Shown here piece by piece: positions 21,734-35,099 of a stretch of DNA of 64,000 nucleotides. The notes under the pieces were generated by a model. The model did no database searches. It had not been told where the DNA came from and saw only the letters and a program-made list of their open reading frames with translations. The stretch spans positions 1,054,001 through 1,118,000 of the forward strand of contig JAJQJQ010000031.1 in assembly GCA_028622995.1 (NCBI GenBank). The letters are read 5' to 3'. A program made the translations under genes and the position numbers. Each line of letters opens with the position of its first letter. Within the stretch, counting starts at the first letter, position 1. This DNA comes from Panagrolaimus kolymaensis (lineage: Eukaryota; Nematoda; Chromadorea; Rhabditida; Panagrolaimidae).

Positions 21734-24700
21734 TTAACATGCTAATCTTAACATCCCAGTATTAGAACCAATTAAAAACATTTTGTTTAAATTTAAATAT
21801 GTTATTGATGTTACATAACCCGCAATAAAATCTGAATGTAATTTAATTTCATTTCGAAATTCTCCATCCGCGTAAAATTTAAATCGATTGGATGGTTGTT
21901 GAACGGTAATATATTCTCTCAAAGAAGGAGCATAAACAATTGAAACAGGTTCAGTTAATTTTCCAATAACTCGAAGTTGAGAAGTAACATCAAAAATTTT
22001 TGAAGACATATCCGATGAAATAATTACAAATAAATCATCTGTGAGCCATTCGATTTGAGTTATTTCTGCATCCGAAACCGCAGCGAAACCAAGGAATTTT
22101 CCAATTCGAATATCGATAACTGAAACGCATCCATTTGAAAGAGCTGAAGCTATGAGATTTTCATTTGGAGAAAGCGCAAAAGTTCGAACACCATGACACG
22201 ACTCAGATGGAGGACAAGTAATTAACCGATTCGCCCAATCCATAGTTCGAACATCAAATGAATTTATCATCGTAGAGCCATGAGATGAAACCAAGAATTT
22301 ATGGTTTCCATAATTAGATAAATTATTTGCAACCAACTCCACGCCATTATCGTGCCAATTAAGTTTTTGTAAAGTTTTTTCACAAAATGGATCCCAAATC
22401 TAAAAATAATTTCTTTCTTTTTTCAATTAATAAATCTATTTTTCCTTTATTTTGTTTTTATTGCCCCATTTTTATTTTTGAGAAATTTGCATATTTTTCA
22501 AACAAAAAAGTTTTTTAGAAAAGTTTTCTCTATTTTTTTTTATCCAAAAAAGAAAAATTGAAATTTCTGTAAACCTTTTCAATTTTTTTCTGAATTTTGG
22601 AGGAATAAAAATTTTTAAATAAAAATCTTACATGAACGACGCTATCCGTTGAAACAATTTTCCCTTCAGTTTGTAACATAATTACATCTTGAATACTTTT
22701 TGTATGTCGATCATATGACAATTGAGCGGTGCCAACATCCACGAAATCTTTTAACGACCATAATTTAATGGTTTTATCCGACGATGAAGTAATGAAAGAA
22801 TTTTCATTATCGAGTGCCACAATTTTTTTGATCGTTGACGAATGTCCGCTAAAAGTTCCAAGTTGGATTTGATCAAATGGAATTAGGGAAGTTGTGGAAG
22901 TTAGGACTGCGCGGAAATGATCAATCCATGTTCCTTGTAAATGAGTTGGGTTATCGTCATTGACTCTGACACTAAAAAATTTTAATTTTGGGGTTTTTTT
23001 AAAGAGAATTAGAAAATTTACCAAAGCGAGCAAGATTCTTGAAAACTTTCGAATGAATTCGATGGAGATGAGCCAGAACCACCTCCCGTTGAAAACATAG
23101 CCAATCTATTTCCACTTGGAAAGGAAGATGGCAAAGATGTTCCAAAAGCAGCCGATGAAGCTGAATTTGATGGAGGTGACATAGGTATTGCCATTGGCAT
23201 AGGCATAGTTGACAATTCTTCACATCGCCGATTATTTGCACTATTTAAATTAGGCAAAACTGGTGGAGCATCCGCTTTCTTTTCCAATTCCAATATTAAA
23301 TCTTTATTTTGAATTATACTTAAAGTAAATTGTCGACCACAAGTAAAAGAAAAAATATGCAATAATAAAAGGGCAAAATTTGGAGTAAATATTTCATCCA
23401 ACTAAAAAAATTATTATCAAATCCCTCAAAAAAAATGTTTAAAAAAAATACTTGTTTCGAAGGCGACGAAATTAATCGAATTCCATTAATTGGATCTCGT
23501 TCATAAATAACACTAAAAGTTGAAAATAATTTCTGGATTGCAAATGCCATATGTCTCTCCACATTATCTGCTCCAATTCTATCCGAAATTAAATGCAACG
23601 CTGACATTGTTTTGTATGCCAAAAGTTTTCTCCCTGTTTCACTTGAAAAAGTTAAAGTTGAAGAAGAAAATAATTTGATTGAAACAAAAATTATTTTTCC
23701 AACTACCACGTCCTAAAAATTTTTTTACACTTTAAAATCGAATTATAAAATTTTTAGGGGTTTACTTCGAGTTGATCCATAAGTTGTTTATCAGTCAAAC
23801 AATCCACAATGGTTTTTAAGCAAACCGCTGAAGCAATCATAGCACTTTCCCAGGCTGGCAAAATTACGGTTCTCCCTTTAGCTTGTTCAAAAACATCGGC
23901 GCAAAAAGGCAAATATTGAGATGTTACAAAAGCTGGGCCAAACATAATTGCAATTTCAATGAGACAATTTAAAACGTTTTTACATTGTTTATCTCCAACA
24001 ACTTCATAGCTTAGAGAATTTTCATTTTTAATACTTTTCCTTTGATTTTCTTCTGTAAAACAAAGAGGAAGCAAACATAAAAGTTTTGAAGTGATGGCTG
24101 AAGCAGCTAAAATTGGGCCATAACGACGGGCTATCCTAGAATGAAAAAAAGATAAAGAAAAAGTTAGAAAAAAATAAAGAAGAAAATTACCATAAAACTA
24201 TTTCTTTTACTGCTTTATAAAGATTATCGTGAGTTGGAAGAAGCATTTCCAAAATAGGTGGAACAAAATATTCCAAAAAGTTATGGGTGCCAAAAGCCAT
24301 ACTCAAAGATAATAAAAATTGAGTGTCGAGTAACTAAAAACAAAAATTTGCAAAAAAATTCTTTTCGAAACCCATTTTCTAAAAACTTACTTTAATAATG
24401 TGTGGAGTCCGATAGTCAATGAGATTTTGAATATTCTTAACATATTTTAATAATTCATTTTTTTGATAATATTTTGCTAATTTTGGTAGCAATTGATAAC
24501 AAGCAGTCGCAGCTAAACGACGATGATCCAAAAGTTTCACAAACATTTTTAACCATAAATCACCCATATTTGGAATTTCAATGCAATGCCATAAAATAGA
24601 AATTTTTTGTCGAAAATATTCATCCCCGCAATCAATTGTGCCATGGCTGATCGCCATTTTCATGAGAAAATCATTGGAATAAAATTCTTGAAATTTTTCT

Positions 24701-26984
24701 CGCAAAAAATTTAAATCATGCGAAAGATTAAAATAAGTATCCACGGAATTTGTAAAGTTTTTTAATGGAATTTTTTCTTCGGTCAAAAACAATCTTTGCA
24801 AAGGTTTTAATAAGTAACGAGGAATTTCTCCAGATTGAGTGAGAATTGCATTTTTGGCTTGTTTTAATCTTTCTTCAAAACTGGCGGAAGCAGATAAATT
24901 TCTGCAATGTTCAGAAAGGACGAGTTCGGTGATAGTTACCCCAATACTGAGCATGCTATTTCGAGCATAATGATTTGATTCATTCTAAAAATTTAGAGAC
25001 ACTTTGAATTTGGAAACTTTTTTAAATATATTTTTTTCTTCTAAAAATTTAACATTTTTTCGACAAATTTGTGGATAAATATTTCAATATTACTGAATTT
25101 GGAAGTAAAATATTGTTTAAAAAAGGGGTTTTAGAATTCCAACAAAAAAACCTTACATAACTATCCAGAATTTTTTTATAAATATCAGAAAATGATTTTG
25201 CTTCATCAATTCCATTAATAATTTTACAATCATTTTCTTCAAATCCAAAACAATGTAGCAAAGGATTTTCCAAAACTTTCAATTTCATTGAATTCTCATT
25301 TTCCATCGACGGATTATTATTCCTTTGAGGATGCGGAACCGTAAAAAGTTGAACAGGACCAATATATTTTTCTTTTAATGGAGGTTCAATAAAATTTAAA
25401 TGCACATTCAAAGCCGCGATTGCGGGCTTCCCAGAAAGTTGATAACCAAAATTTAAATCAATCCAAGAATACAAATTTTTTGATATTTCTTCGGATTCCA
25501 AAATTTTTCGATGCCATTTAATAAATTCTTCGGGGGTTCGAGTGAAACTTGGAAGTTGCAAATCACTCATATCTTCGTGAATCGATTTAAAAATATTTGG
25601 ATCTTCATAAAATTCTGGAATACACTCATCGGGTGTCCATTCATAAAGTCGAGCAATGGAAGTTGGATATTCTTCTGGAACAAATTTAGTTCGAACATAT
25701 TTACTTAAAGTTTCTTTGGATTCTATTCTGGCTCGATAAACTGTAAAACATATATCCGAAAGAAGTTCAGGAATGTGATATGAAGGTTTTTGTTGTTTTG
25801 AATATTGCATAGATAATTGGGCATCGCCTTTAGTTAAACGATATTTGGTTCGATTTAATGGTCGAAAACCGCCATTTTCAGAAGTGAAATTGCATACCCA
25901 AGGAAAAACTGGATGCCTATTTCGATCGCCTCTAACTCGACCTGGAAATTTTAAACATATATAAAAGACTTTTTTAGAGACTAAAAATACCTGCAAATTC
26001 ATTTAATTTAATTAAATAATCAAAATTTGATATTTTTCGCTGACACCAAGCTTTGGTAATTTCTTCAAGTTTATTTTCATTTAATTTTTTGTCGTCAAAT
26101 TTTTTTGAATCATCTGTTTTTGCGAGATTTTCCAGAGAATTATCTTTTAATAAATCATCAAAGGAAATATGAATCCAATAATTATTGTCAATAAAAATAT
26201 TTTGTAACGAGAATATGGGACATAAGCCTCGAGAATAAAAAAGATCAAAAAGTTGAGTTAATTGAAAAATAATAAATTTAAAGGTCTAAAAAATTTTGAC
26301 TTCAAAAATTTAAAAAAAAGCTTAATTTATTTTTAGTTTTGCGAGTTCAGAAAAAAATTAATCCTTTAAAAAGGAAAAGAAGCCTTTCAATTAAAATAAA
26401 ACCGCGCCAATGGCAATATTCAAATTCTTACCTGAGATGAATTTGATACACCATAATGTGGAAAGAGATTCAAAGTTTTAAGTGGCTCTAATTTTAATTC
26501 ATTTTTATAATAAATAAACCGGCAAAAATCATTATTAATTTGATATGTAACGCAAATAATTGGTAAAATATTTGAATCAAAATTATATTGCCTCCAAGTG
26601 AAATTATTTATGGATCCATCGGGATTTGTAAAAATAGAAGGAATATTAAATTTTTCACAAATTTTTATTAAAATTTCTTTCGATGGTGGATGATTTTGGG
26701 ATTGAGATGCTTTTTGGCAGAGAATATTGTAATCAATAAAATCTGAAGTTGGTCGTTGTTTATCTTCATCGAATCTAAAAATTTACAGAATAAAGTAATA
26801 AAACTTTTTTGTTTATAAAAAAAACTTACAAAGTTTGAGAAATTGAAAAATTAACCCAAGCTTTAATATCTAATTTTTTAATCAAAATACTAATGGAATT
26901 TCCATTAACCGAAATATTATATTGACCTTCAGAAGAAAGTTTGCAAGTTTCTAAACCAATCAATTGCACGATCTCTCTATTCAT
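21734..26984 (-). CDS. WDR81: WDR81 homologue (BEACH-WD40 protein)
   Basis: Eleven exons: 26984-26830, 26774-26432, 26285-25991, 25941-25157, 24984-24391, 24333-24191, 24135-23766, 23712-23452, 23401-23022, 22971-22632 and 22399-21734 (1443 residues). The BEACH domain (25157-25941 exon) has RPLNRTKYRLTKGDAQL, YHIPELLSDICFTVYRAR, EYPTSIARLYEWTPDECIPEFY, WIDLNFGYQLSGK and VQLFTVPHPQRN, typical of WDR81 rather than other BEACH proteins. A long helical middle follows, then WD40 repeats (FSGHSSTIKKIVALDNENSFITSSSDKTIKLW; later repeats to the stop). In C. elegans the homologue is SORF-2, which with SORF-1/WDR91 restrains PI3P on endosomes; that role is family knowledge. A proline/serine/glycine-rich linker lies in exon 9. 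All splice phases agree. Confidence 0.93.
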
Positions 26985-27727
26985 TACGAGTCTCACAAAA
27001 TGCTACAATTCTTTCTTCAAAATAAAAATATGTTAGATAACCATTAAAAAATATAAAATAAATAAGTAAGTGAATTCGACGACAAACACACGTGTAACCA
27101 ACAACCAACAAAAAAACCAAGCAACCAACCGCTAATATACCTTTTCTTTTTTCAAAGTTTCAAAGACATAAACAAAAAAAAGAAATGCATTTTTAAATAT
27201 AATTTTATTTTGTCAAAATGAAACTTTTTGCCAAGTGAACGAGGAAAATAATTTGATGCTATTGTTTTTTTTATATGCGTGCTTTTTGGTTTATGGCAAA
27301 AAAATATTTTTTTTGATTTGGTTTTTAATTTTTTTAATAATAATTTTTAAAAAGTTTAAATTATTTTTTATTAGTTTCTTAGTTTTTGGTATTTAGCTTT
27401 ATAAATTTTGTTTCTGCGAAAAATTGCCAGAAGCTCATTCATATAAATTTTAGTTGGCGCGACTTTTTATTGTTGCTAAAAACTCCTCAAGCAAAAAAAT
27501 AATTGACATTTTGTCGTGAAAAATATTTTATTATCTCGAAGCCAAAAGATTCAGATATTTACAAAAAAAAGGTTTTTAGTTCTGATTATTATCATTCAAA
27601 GAAGCAGCTGATTCTTGGATTATCTCAGGAAATTATTTATTTGTTTATTTCTCTGTGAATTTGCAGTTCCGTTTTTATATATTCTTCTTGCCATATTAAA
27701 ATTTATTTATCTACCTCAAAATTAAAT
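26985..27727. other. Divergent promoter region between WDR81 and PYM
   Basis: About 740 bp, AT-rich, head-to-head gene arrangement. No repeat, RNA gene or extra ORF supported. Confidence 0.4.
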
Positions 27728-28356
27728 ATGCCTGCACCTGAAACTGCTGGAGATAACCGAGTTACAACTAAAACAGGTTTGTTACAAACCTAAACTTTTT
27801 CCCTAACTTTTTCTTAAACATTTTATTTTTGCAGGTGAAACTTTTATTCCTGCCTCTCAACGACCTGATGGAACGTGGCGTAAAGCTCGTCGAGTTAAAG
27901 ATGGATATGTCCCCCAAGAAGAACAACCAAAATATAAATGCCCTGCTGCAGCGGAAGTTGAGAAGGAACCCACTCCATCTTCTGGTGGACCTAAATATCC
28001 AGTTGGTTGGTCACCAATGGAATTAAAACAAATGGCAGAAAATGCAAAGAAAAATAAAGGTGATCAAATTCGATTACCTGTGGCAGCTACGATGGCTTCA
28101 AATGCTCCAGTTACCGTTGAAGATCATATTAATAAAAAGATACTGAATTTGAAGAAAAAAGTTAATGAAATTGAAAAATTACAGGTAAAAACCTTTTATT
28201 CGCTTTCTGATTCCATAAAATTAAATTTGGATTTTTCAGGCAAAAGTGGACAGCGGTGAAATAAAATTAGAATTAAATCAAAAACAAAAAATTGAAAGAA
28301 AACCCGAAATTGAAGCTGAAATTGATAAACTTACCCAAGAACTTGAAGCTCTTTAA
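27728..28356 (+). CDS. PYM1: PYM (partner of Y14 and Mago; within bgcn homologue)
   Basis: Exons 27728-27776, 27835-28184 and 28240-28356 give 171 residues. The N-terminal block GETFIPASQRPDGTWRKARRV, followed by a YVPQEE segment, is the conserved PYM motif that binds the Mago-Y14 heterodimer and strips exon-junction complexes from translated mRNA. The C-terminal part is a charged coiled-coil (LNLKKKVNEIEKLQ, then IEAEIDKLTQELEAL) of the type that contacts the small ribosomal subunit. Length is as usual for PYM proteins. The stop TAA is at 28354-28356. A short near-repeat of the terminal codons (CTTGAAGCTCTTTAA) follows in the 3' flank. Confidence 0.92.
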
Positions 28357-28945
28357 CATCCAGCAAACTTGAAGCTCTTTAACCTCAAAAAATTTATTAT
28401 TCGTTCGGTGCTTGCTGGTTTTTTGGGTCTTTGGTTTATGAATGATTCGTCACCATTATAACTGATATTATTATTACTATTCGTTTTTCATATCACTTTT
28501 TTGAATTTGAGTCCTCCCATATTTTCTTCCGCCTCCTTTTTTTCGGTTATCCATGTTATGTTTGTCTCCATTCTTTCGTTTATTTTTTATTATTTTTCCT
28601 ACCCTGACTGACTGTAGTGATTACTGTAGTATCATTTTTATACTGTTAAATGCCAATTATATTATACCTTTTTTTATAAAAAAATTCATACTCATTACTC
28701 AAAATTAAATGTTGACATTGACATTTTTTTTGTTTCTTCTTACATTATTATAGTTTGATAATAAATGAAAGATTATAATAACTTTTTTTTTTGAAAGAAA
28801 GATCGATAAAAAACTTCATTACTTTTTTACAACCTTTAATACTATTGAAAGCATAAAATATTGAAAGGAAGCGTGATCACCTTATTGGAACATTTTATTT
28901 AAGCATAGATAATGATCAGTTTATATTATATTTTTGGCAGAAAGG
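28357..28945. other. Intergenic
   Basis: PYM 3' flank and T-rich spacer. The end of the coding sequence is partly repeated at 28367-28382. No other feature. Confidence 0.4.
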
Positions 28946-30268
28946 ATGATTTTTAAAATTTTATGCTTAATTCTTCTTGCATCTGCTTCGGCTACAAAAT
29001 TTTTTAAAAAACGTAGCAATAATGTTATCAATAATAAACTAAAGGATACGTATTGTGGATCAGTTCCCGATTTAAATGCTCAATGTGCTTTTTTTGTATT
29101 TGTTGATGAAATGAGTTCTTCATCTTGCGACCAAGAAACGACAGTTTGTTTGATTTTTTTACATAATTTTTTTATTTTTAAAGATTAAAAACCTTGTTTT
29201 TAGTTTTTTAATGTTTCTTCTCAAATTTTGCAACAACTACCCGATGGTAATTCATACGGTAATCGTTTTTTTGGCAATCAAAGTATGGGTTGGTGCATAT
29301 ACGAATACGATAATAGATCTGAAGCTATTTATAATGATAGCCGATTCACAAATCAGGCTGGTGATTGTCAAGAATTTGGTACACAAATTGCTTATACAGA
29401 GTTAGTGGTGTAAATTATTTTTGGTAGTTAAAAAGATTATATTTTCAGAACATTGCAATATCTTTTGAATTTAACTAAGCGCTTTGTTAATGTTGCTATG
29501 TTTATACAGGGCGAAACAGATTATATTATTGATCTCGCTACAGCTATGCCAATTGCTCAATAAATTGGGAATAGCAATAATATGAATGTTTATGTTTGGG
29601 ATCATACGAGTAATGGAGATCAAACAGGACTTTTTGCAGCCTTAACTGGAAATAATCCATGCCATATTATTCGAAGTACCACAAATCCAACAGAATTATG
29701 GAGAAAAGTTCAAGATCAATTACTTCCTGAATTTTTAAGTGTTGGCTGCGGAGCGATGAGTCCTACCCCTTCATCTTCACCATGTACACAAGGTAAAGAT
29801 TTAAGCTTGTTGTATAAAAAAAAAAATAAACTTTTTTGACCAAATTTATTAACCAATATTATTAACGAAAAAAAAGTTAAGGGAGGAAGAAAATATTTCA
29901 ACTTTAAAAAGCTTATGTGTAAATTTTAAGATATCTCCACTCCAAAATACAAAAATAATGCGGTGCTTTTTATGGGTGAACTTGAGTGAGTTTTTTCATT
30001 TAATTTAAATTCAGTATAATCAAAAATTATTTACAGAGCCGTGTTAGACGTTGGAAAAGCATATCCATATGCGCAATCCATTGGAGCTTCAGGCGCAAAT
30101 ATTTATGTTTTGAATGAAAGTTATGGAAATGTTTCACCAAGCTTCTGGAATACAATGACTAACAATGCTTTCGGACATGTTGTTATCGGAACTGGAGTCA
30201 CTTTGGATTCACTTTACAAAATCTTTAGTGACAGTCTTGTCCCTGAATTTAAAGCTATGGGTTGCTAA
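28946..30268 (+). pseudogene. Secreted two-module (VWA-like) protein with one in-frame stop
   Basis: Exons 28946-29143, 29204-29409, 29449-29792, 29931-29985 and 30037-30268 join in phase (345 codons counting the final stop). One in-frame TAA at 29561-29563, codon 173, breaks it. Signal peptide MIFKILCLILLASASA. Module 1 starts AQCAFFVFVDEMSSSS, where a VWA MIDAS (DxSxS) might sit but is imperfect. It continues through FVNVAMFIQGETDYIIDLATAMPIAQ to LLPEFLSVGC. Module 2 repeats only the second half (NAVLFMGELEAVLDVGKAYPYAQ ... LVPEFKAMGC). Such secreted VWA-like modules often accompany C-type lectins in nematodes; that is inference. The stop could be a real pseudogene lesion, a sequencing error or a readthrough site. 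Confidence 0.6.
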
Positions 30269-30549
30269 ATAATATTTTTTGCAATTTTAAAATAAACTTT
30301 AATAAATATGATTTGAATTTTTTCAATTTAATTAAATACAACACAAAAGAAAAGGAGATTGAAAAAAAATGGAATAGCATAAATTTGAATTTACAAATAT
30401 TAAATTTTCTTGACACGAATATTTTTTGGCGAATTTTTTATAATGGAAAAAAACGCGGCTCAAATTTTAATGAAACCATAGCTTACAATATTATTATCTT
30501 GTGTTTTGAAATCATTTTACTGATTTATATTATTTATTTTATTCCCAAA

Positions 30550-33500
30550 ATGTCCAGACCATCAACTTCTACTTCTCGATTTCCAAGAAGATATCAAAAT
30601 GAAAATTCTCCATTAGGGAGACCAATAAAGTAAAATACATATATAATTTTAATTTATTACAAATTTGTATTTGTTTATTTAATTTTTTTTAGAAAATCAT
30701 ATGAATTATTAAATAATGGAACCCATCGATATTTTGAAAGGGATGAAACTCCTGAAGATACACGTTCAGAAGCATCAAGTCCAAAAAAATCTTCCTCACC
30801 TTCTTTGAGAAAAAATGTTATTGATAGAATTTCAAATTTTATTAAATATCAACAACAACAAGAAAATGGAGGAAATTCTCCTTCTCAAAAAAATATTGAA
30901 TCTTTAAACAAAGCTAAAACAATTTTGGATAAATTAAATTCTGGCCATGATTTTGTTATTGAAAATAATAAAAATGGAAGTGATGATTCAGAAAATGAAG
31001 AAACTCCGAAAATGAAATCCTCAAAAATGAAATCAAAATTAAGAAATCAAAATTCTTCGACTTTAAAGCGTCGAAATGTGAAATCTCTGGTGAATACTCC
31101 AAAAAATTCAAATTCTACCAAAAAATTTAAAAAGAATTCACCAAAGAAAAATTCTCCACGAAAAAGTCAAGGAAATGGAGATTCTCCAGTTAAAACTCGA
31201 TCAAACCTTTCTGAAGCTGATAAACTTCAAAAACGGCCACATTGTTTAATTTGTGAAGGAACTGATACTCCATTTGTTCGATGCCGATTATGTGAATTTC
31301 GATTTCATCCAAATTGCATTCAAATTTCTCCACCCTTTTTGCAATCAAAAAATTTATGGCGCTGCTTTGATTGCATTTGGTGTGCCCAATGTAAAAAATA
31401 TATCGATGATCATGAAAATGTTCAATGCAATCGATGTGGGCAAGCTTATCATGGCAAATGTAAGCCCGCTGGAACAGTGGCATGGTATCCATTTAAATTT
31501 TGGAGATGTGGAGACTGTGTGAAAAAATCAAAAACTGAAGAAGAATTGGCATTTTTTCAAAGACGTCAAATTTCAAGAAAATTAAAGCCTTCGTTTTCTT
31601 CCATGAAAAACAAAAACCACCACGAAAACCCAAAGATTTTACTTTTTTCAAAGAAAAAACTTCCAACAAATGGATTTCGTTCTATTCGAAATTTAGCAAC
31701 CATGTCCTTGACTTTGCCATTGGAAGAATTTAAAAATGTTATAATTTTGCCCAACAACAAAGTTTCCGAACATGAAAAAGAAGAAATAAAAAATCGGGAA
31801 TTCGCAAAACAAAAACTCAATGAAAAATTAATAAATAAAATGACTGAATTAGCTTTGAATGATGCGGAACATCCATCAAAAGAAATGGAAGATAAAGCCA
31901 TGGAATTAACAGAAAAATATTCGAATGTTTATGAAAATGGTAATTCTGAAATGCCTTTGACTTTACCGTATCAACAAATTTGGCCAACTCAAAAGTTTGA
32001 TGAAAAAATGGAGGAAGAATTTTTTGAACAAATAAATAAAAAATCACCGAAGTCTTCAAAGTCTCCAAAAAAGAATAAAAAATCTATTTCTCCCCCAAAA
32101 AAGTCGGCGGCAAAAGCAATTGGAAGGTAAGAATATATAACAAAAAAAATTTATATCGAAAGTTTTTTCGAAAAAAATAAGCTATTTTAGTAGCAAACCA
32201 TCACCTTCAAAAGTCAAAACCGAATCAGTGGGGCAGCAAATGTATAAATATTTAAGTCAATTTTCATTCAAAGATGTCCTTGATAAGTAAGAAATTATCC
32301 AAATTTTTTAAGATAAAATTCCAAACCTTTTTTGTAGGTATGTTAAAGCTAAAAGAAATGCATTAGAAATTGCAAAAGCTGAAGAAGAAATAATTCAACA
32401 ATGGACTTCCGAGCTTCACTACGACGAAGATATAAAGCAATATTTGCATTTTGGTCCAAATTATATTATTCCCGTGAAAAAATGCGTTCCAACTTTTGAT
32501 GCATCAATGAAAAAAGCTTCATTAATTTTTGTTTGTCATAAATGTTTTGAATTAACTTTGAGTCCGCTGAGATTTTGCATGCATTTGGTAAACACTTTTT
32601 TTGTCACAAAAGTTTTTAAATATAAAATTTTTGTTTTAGAATATATGCAAATTTTCTTGTCCACCTGGAGATGAAATTTATCGTGAAACTTTAACCCAAC
32701 CAAATGGCGAAGAATTAACCATTTCATTTTTTGAAGTTAAAGGTTCTCAAGCCATTGATTATTGTAGGCGATTATGTGTGGTTGCCAGTGGCTTACTTCC
32801 AGCTAAAGCGGTAACCCGCGAAGTTGAATTATTTACTTTTTATATTTTAACTGAATTCCACGAAGATGCAGGATTTGTTCCAGCAGGATTTTTTTCAAAA
32901 GTAAGATCACCAAAAAAAGTTTATACAAATTTTTACAAAAATTTTTTTAGGAGTTAAAACCTTCGCTAAATAATAATCTCAGTTGTTTGCTGGTTTTTAA
33001 CCATCATCGATCATCGGGTTACGGTAAATTACTCGTAGATTTAAGTTATCAACTTTCAAAAAGAGAAAAGAAATTTGGTTCCCCGGAGCATCCATTATCC
33101 GATGATGGATTGCATTTATATCGAAGTTATTGGATTTCAAGAATTTTTGAATATATTCGAAAACATCGAAATGAGCGGAAAATTTCGCTAGAAGGTAAAA
33201 AATTACAAAAATATTTTAAAAGCAAGCAATAAATATTTTTTTGTTGTTGAAATTTTAGATATCAGTAAAGAAACTTATATCCACATCGATGACATTGTCA
33301 GTACATTGCTGGAATGTCGAATGATCAAACAATTGGATGGTCAAAAAGTTACAGTCGATTGTGTAAGAAAAAAATAAATATCAATAATAATATAAAAAAA
33401 TTATCATAGATTTATTTTTGTTTTTTTAGAGTAAGCCATGGTTTAGTGACACTAGACTTCTTCGCCGACGAGCAATAAACCCATCAGAATTAATTTGGGA

Positions 33501-33567
33501 ATCCAAACATGAACCAGGCGAAGAACATAACGAATTTTATGCTTGCTCTTCTGATGATGATGATTAA
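30550..33567 (+). CDS. MYST-family histone acetyltransferase with PHD fingers (MOZ/MORF-like)
   Basis: Exons 30550-30629, 30693-32126, 32191-32286, 32338-32587, 32640-32900, 32951-33194, 33259-33362 and 33430-33567 give 868 residues. A Ser/Pro/Lys-rich N-terminus is followed by a double PHD finger (HCLICEGTDTPFVRC ... FRFHPNC ... WRCFDCIWC ... VQCNRCGQAYHGKC). The MYST domain has an intact C2HC zinc finger (FVCHKC ... CMHLNIC, restored across the exon 4/5 junction) and the PPGDEIYR motif. It keeps the auto-acetylation-site region (PAKAVTREVELF), the catalytic-Cys strand NLSCLLVF, an acetyl-CoA loop RSSGYGK and the final GSPEHPLSDDGL/YRSYW. A double PHD plus MYST matches KAT6A/B and C. elegans LSY-12-type proteins. 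The usual PPYQRRGYG is altered to NHHRSSGYG, keeping the R/QxxGxG pattern. Acidic C-terminus. Confidence 0.88.
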
Positions 33568-34842
33568 ATTGCAACAATGTCCACAACACACTTTTATAAA
33601 TTTTGTTAATTAATGGCTCTTTAAAATTTTACTAACTCTGTTAAGTATGTATCAATTTTTTCTGTTTTTTTGATCTCAGCTTTTGATAAATAAATTCCAT
33701 TCAAAATATAATTTTAACTTTTTTTTGTTTTGTGCTTTCTTACCGTTTCAGGCAGGTAAAGCTGTTTCTATGGAACAAAGTTTGAAGAAATAGTCTAAAG
33801 TCTGTAAATGATATTACCTCTTTAATTAGGTAAGAAATTAAGATCGTTCGGTGATAAATACATTGAAAAAAATGTTTAAATTCCTTAAATATTTATGAGA
33901 ACATTTTCAATAAGGTAAAAATCTTTAGAATAATTGCGTCCTGAATTTCTAATAATATCTGTTGATAAAGCCTTTTTTTAAGTTTTTTTTCTTCATGTTT
34001 AAGCTTGAGGGTTTCTTCGTAAAAAGCATATCATTTTTTTACCATACTTTTTTTGTTCAAAATCTCTATATAAATTAAAACCTAACGAAAAAAAAAAAAG
34101 GTTGACAAAATATTCAAAAAAAATTAAACAAACGGATCAAAACTATTATAAATCTGCTTTTATAGTAGAAACATTTGTTATTGATTAAACCGACATTTCC
34201 CATAAACAATTTTATTTTTCCTTCTTTTTTTGTTATGTAAATGTGTGTACCATTATTTTATATGACGGACAGAATATGGTGGGAAGTTGAGCCCCGCACT
34301 TTCTATCTCTATACACTCGCGCACGTCCGCCTCCTCCATTTTTGACAACAAAAAAAGTTTCACTTTGAGTTAGTTTACTTTTTTTGTTTATGTACAAAAC
34401 CGTTTTTTTTCTTCAGGAATCTCGTTGAAACAAAAGATTGTAATGCGAAATTGAAGAACTAAAAATAAGCTGCTTCTAGGCATCGATAGGTATCTTTAAA
34501 AGTTTTAATCCCATTTCGGATTTTCGAATTTAAATCTTATTTATGATAATTATGAAAACGTTCTTGAGTCGCAAGAAAACGAGAAAAATCTAATAAATTT
34601 TGTTTTAATATTTTATAAAATTTAATCATTGATTTTTCACTAATTTGCGGGATTAATAAACTAAAAACAAAATCCATTTATTTTGTTTTCTATTCCTTTG
34701 CTGTGTTGGTAATTGAAAAGTATTGGTTTATTTTGTGCAAAAAAGTTATATTTAAAAATTATACAATTTAATATAGTCTTTTATTCACATTTGAAAAGAT
34801 TATCAATCTTAAAAAGTCTCTGCCGCTGGAATTCCTTTAAAA
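33568..34842. other. Intergenic, convergent
   Basis: About 1.3 kb between the acetyltransferase and defensin 2. AATAAA-type signals follow the acetyltransferase stop near 33690. AT-rich with poly-T runs. No supported ORF, RNA gene or repeat. Confidence 0.4.
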
Positions 34843-35099
34843 TTATTGATTACACCAACAATTAATGTTGAGAAAGCTTCCACAATGGCCGCCTTTAGAA
34901 TATCCTCGTTCCTGGCAGTATTGATTGCAGGCTGATTCATCAGCTAAATATGAAAATTAAATTCAATTCAATATAAATAATTTTTATAAATATAAATCAT
35001 TAACTTACAACAGGGTTTCAAATTGACGTCGCCGTAAACAAAATTGATGGAAAGGCAAACAATGATTGCAACAATCAAAAGAAGATAGAATGAACGCAT
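34843..35099 (-). CDS. CSalphabeta defensin-like secreted peptide 2
   Basis: Two exons, 35099-35009 and 34943-34843, give 63 residues. It is too short and too split for a simple ORF scan. Signal peptide [20 protein letters not shown] precedes a mature part of about 40 residues. Six cysteines show the order C...CxxxC...GGHC...CWC (CNQYC, GGHC, CWC), the same scaffold as the peptide at 7066-7519. Both share the GGHC and CWC elements, but the spacing between the fourth and fifth Cys differs. An antimicrobial role is inferred from the fold only. Confidence 0.72.
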
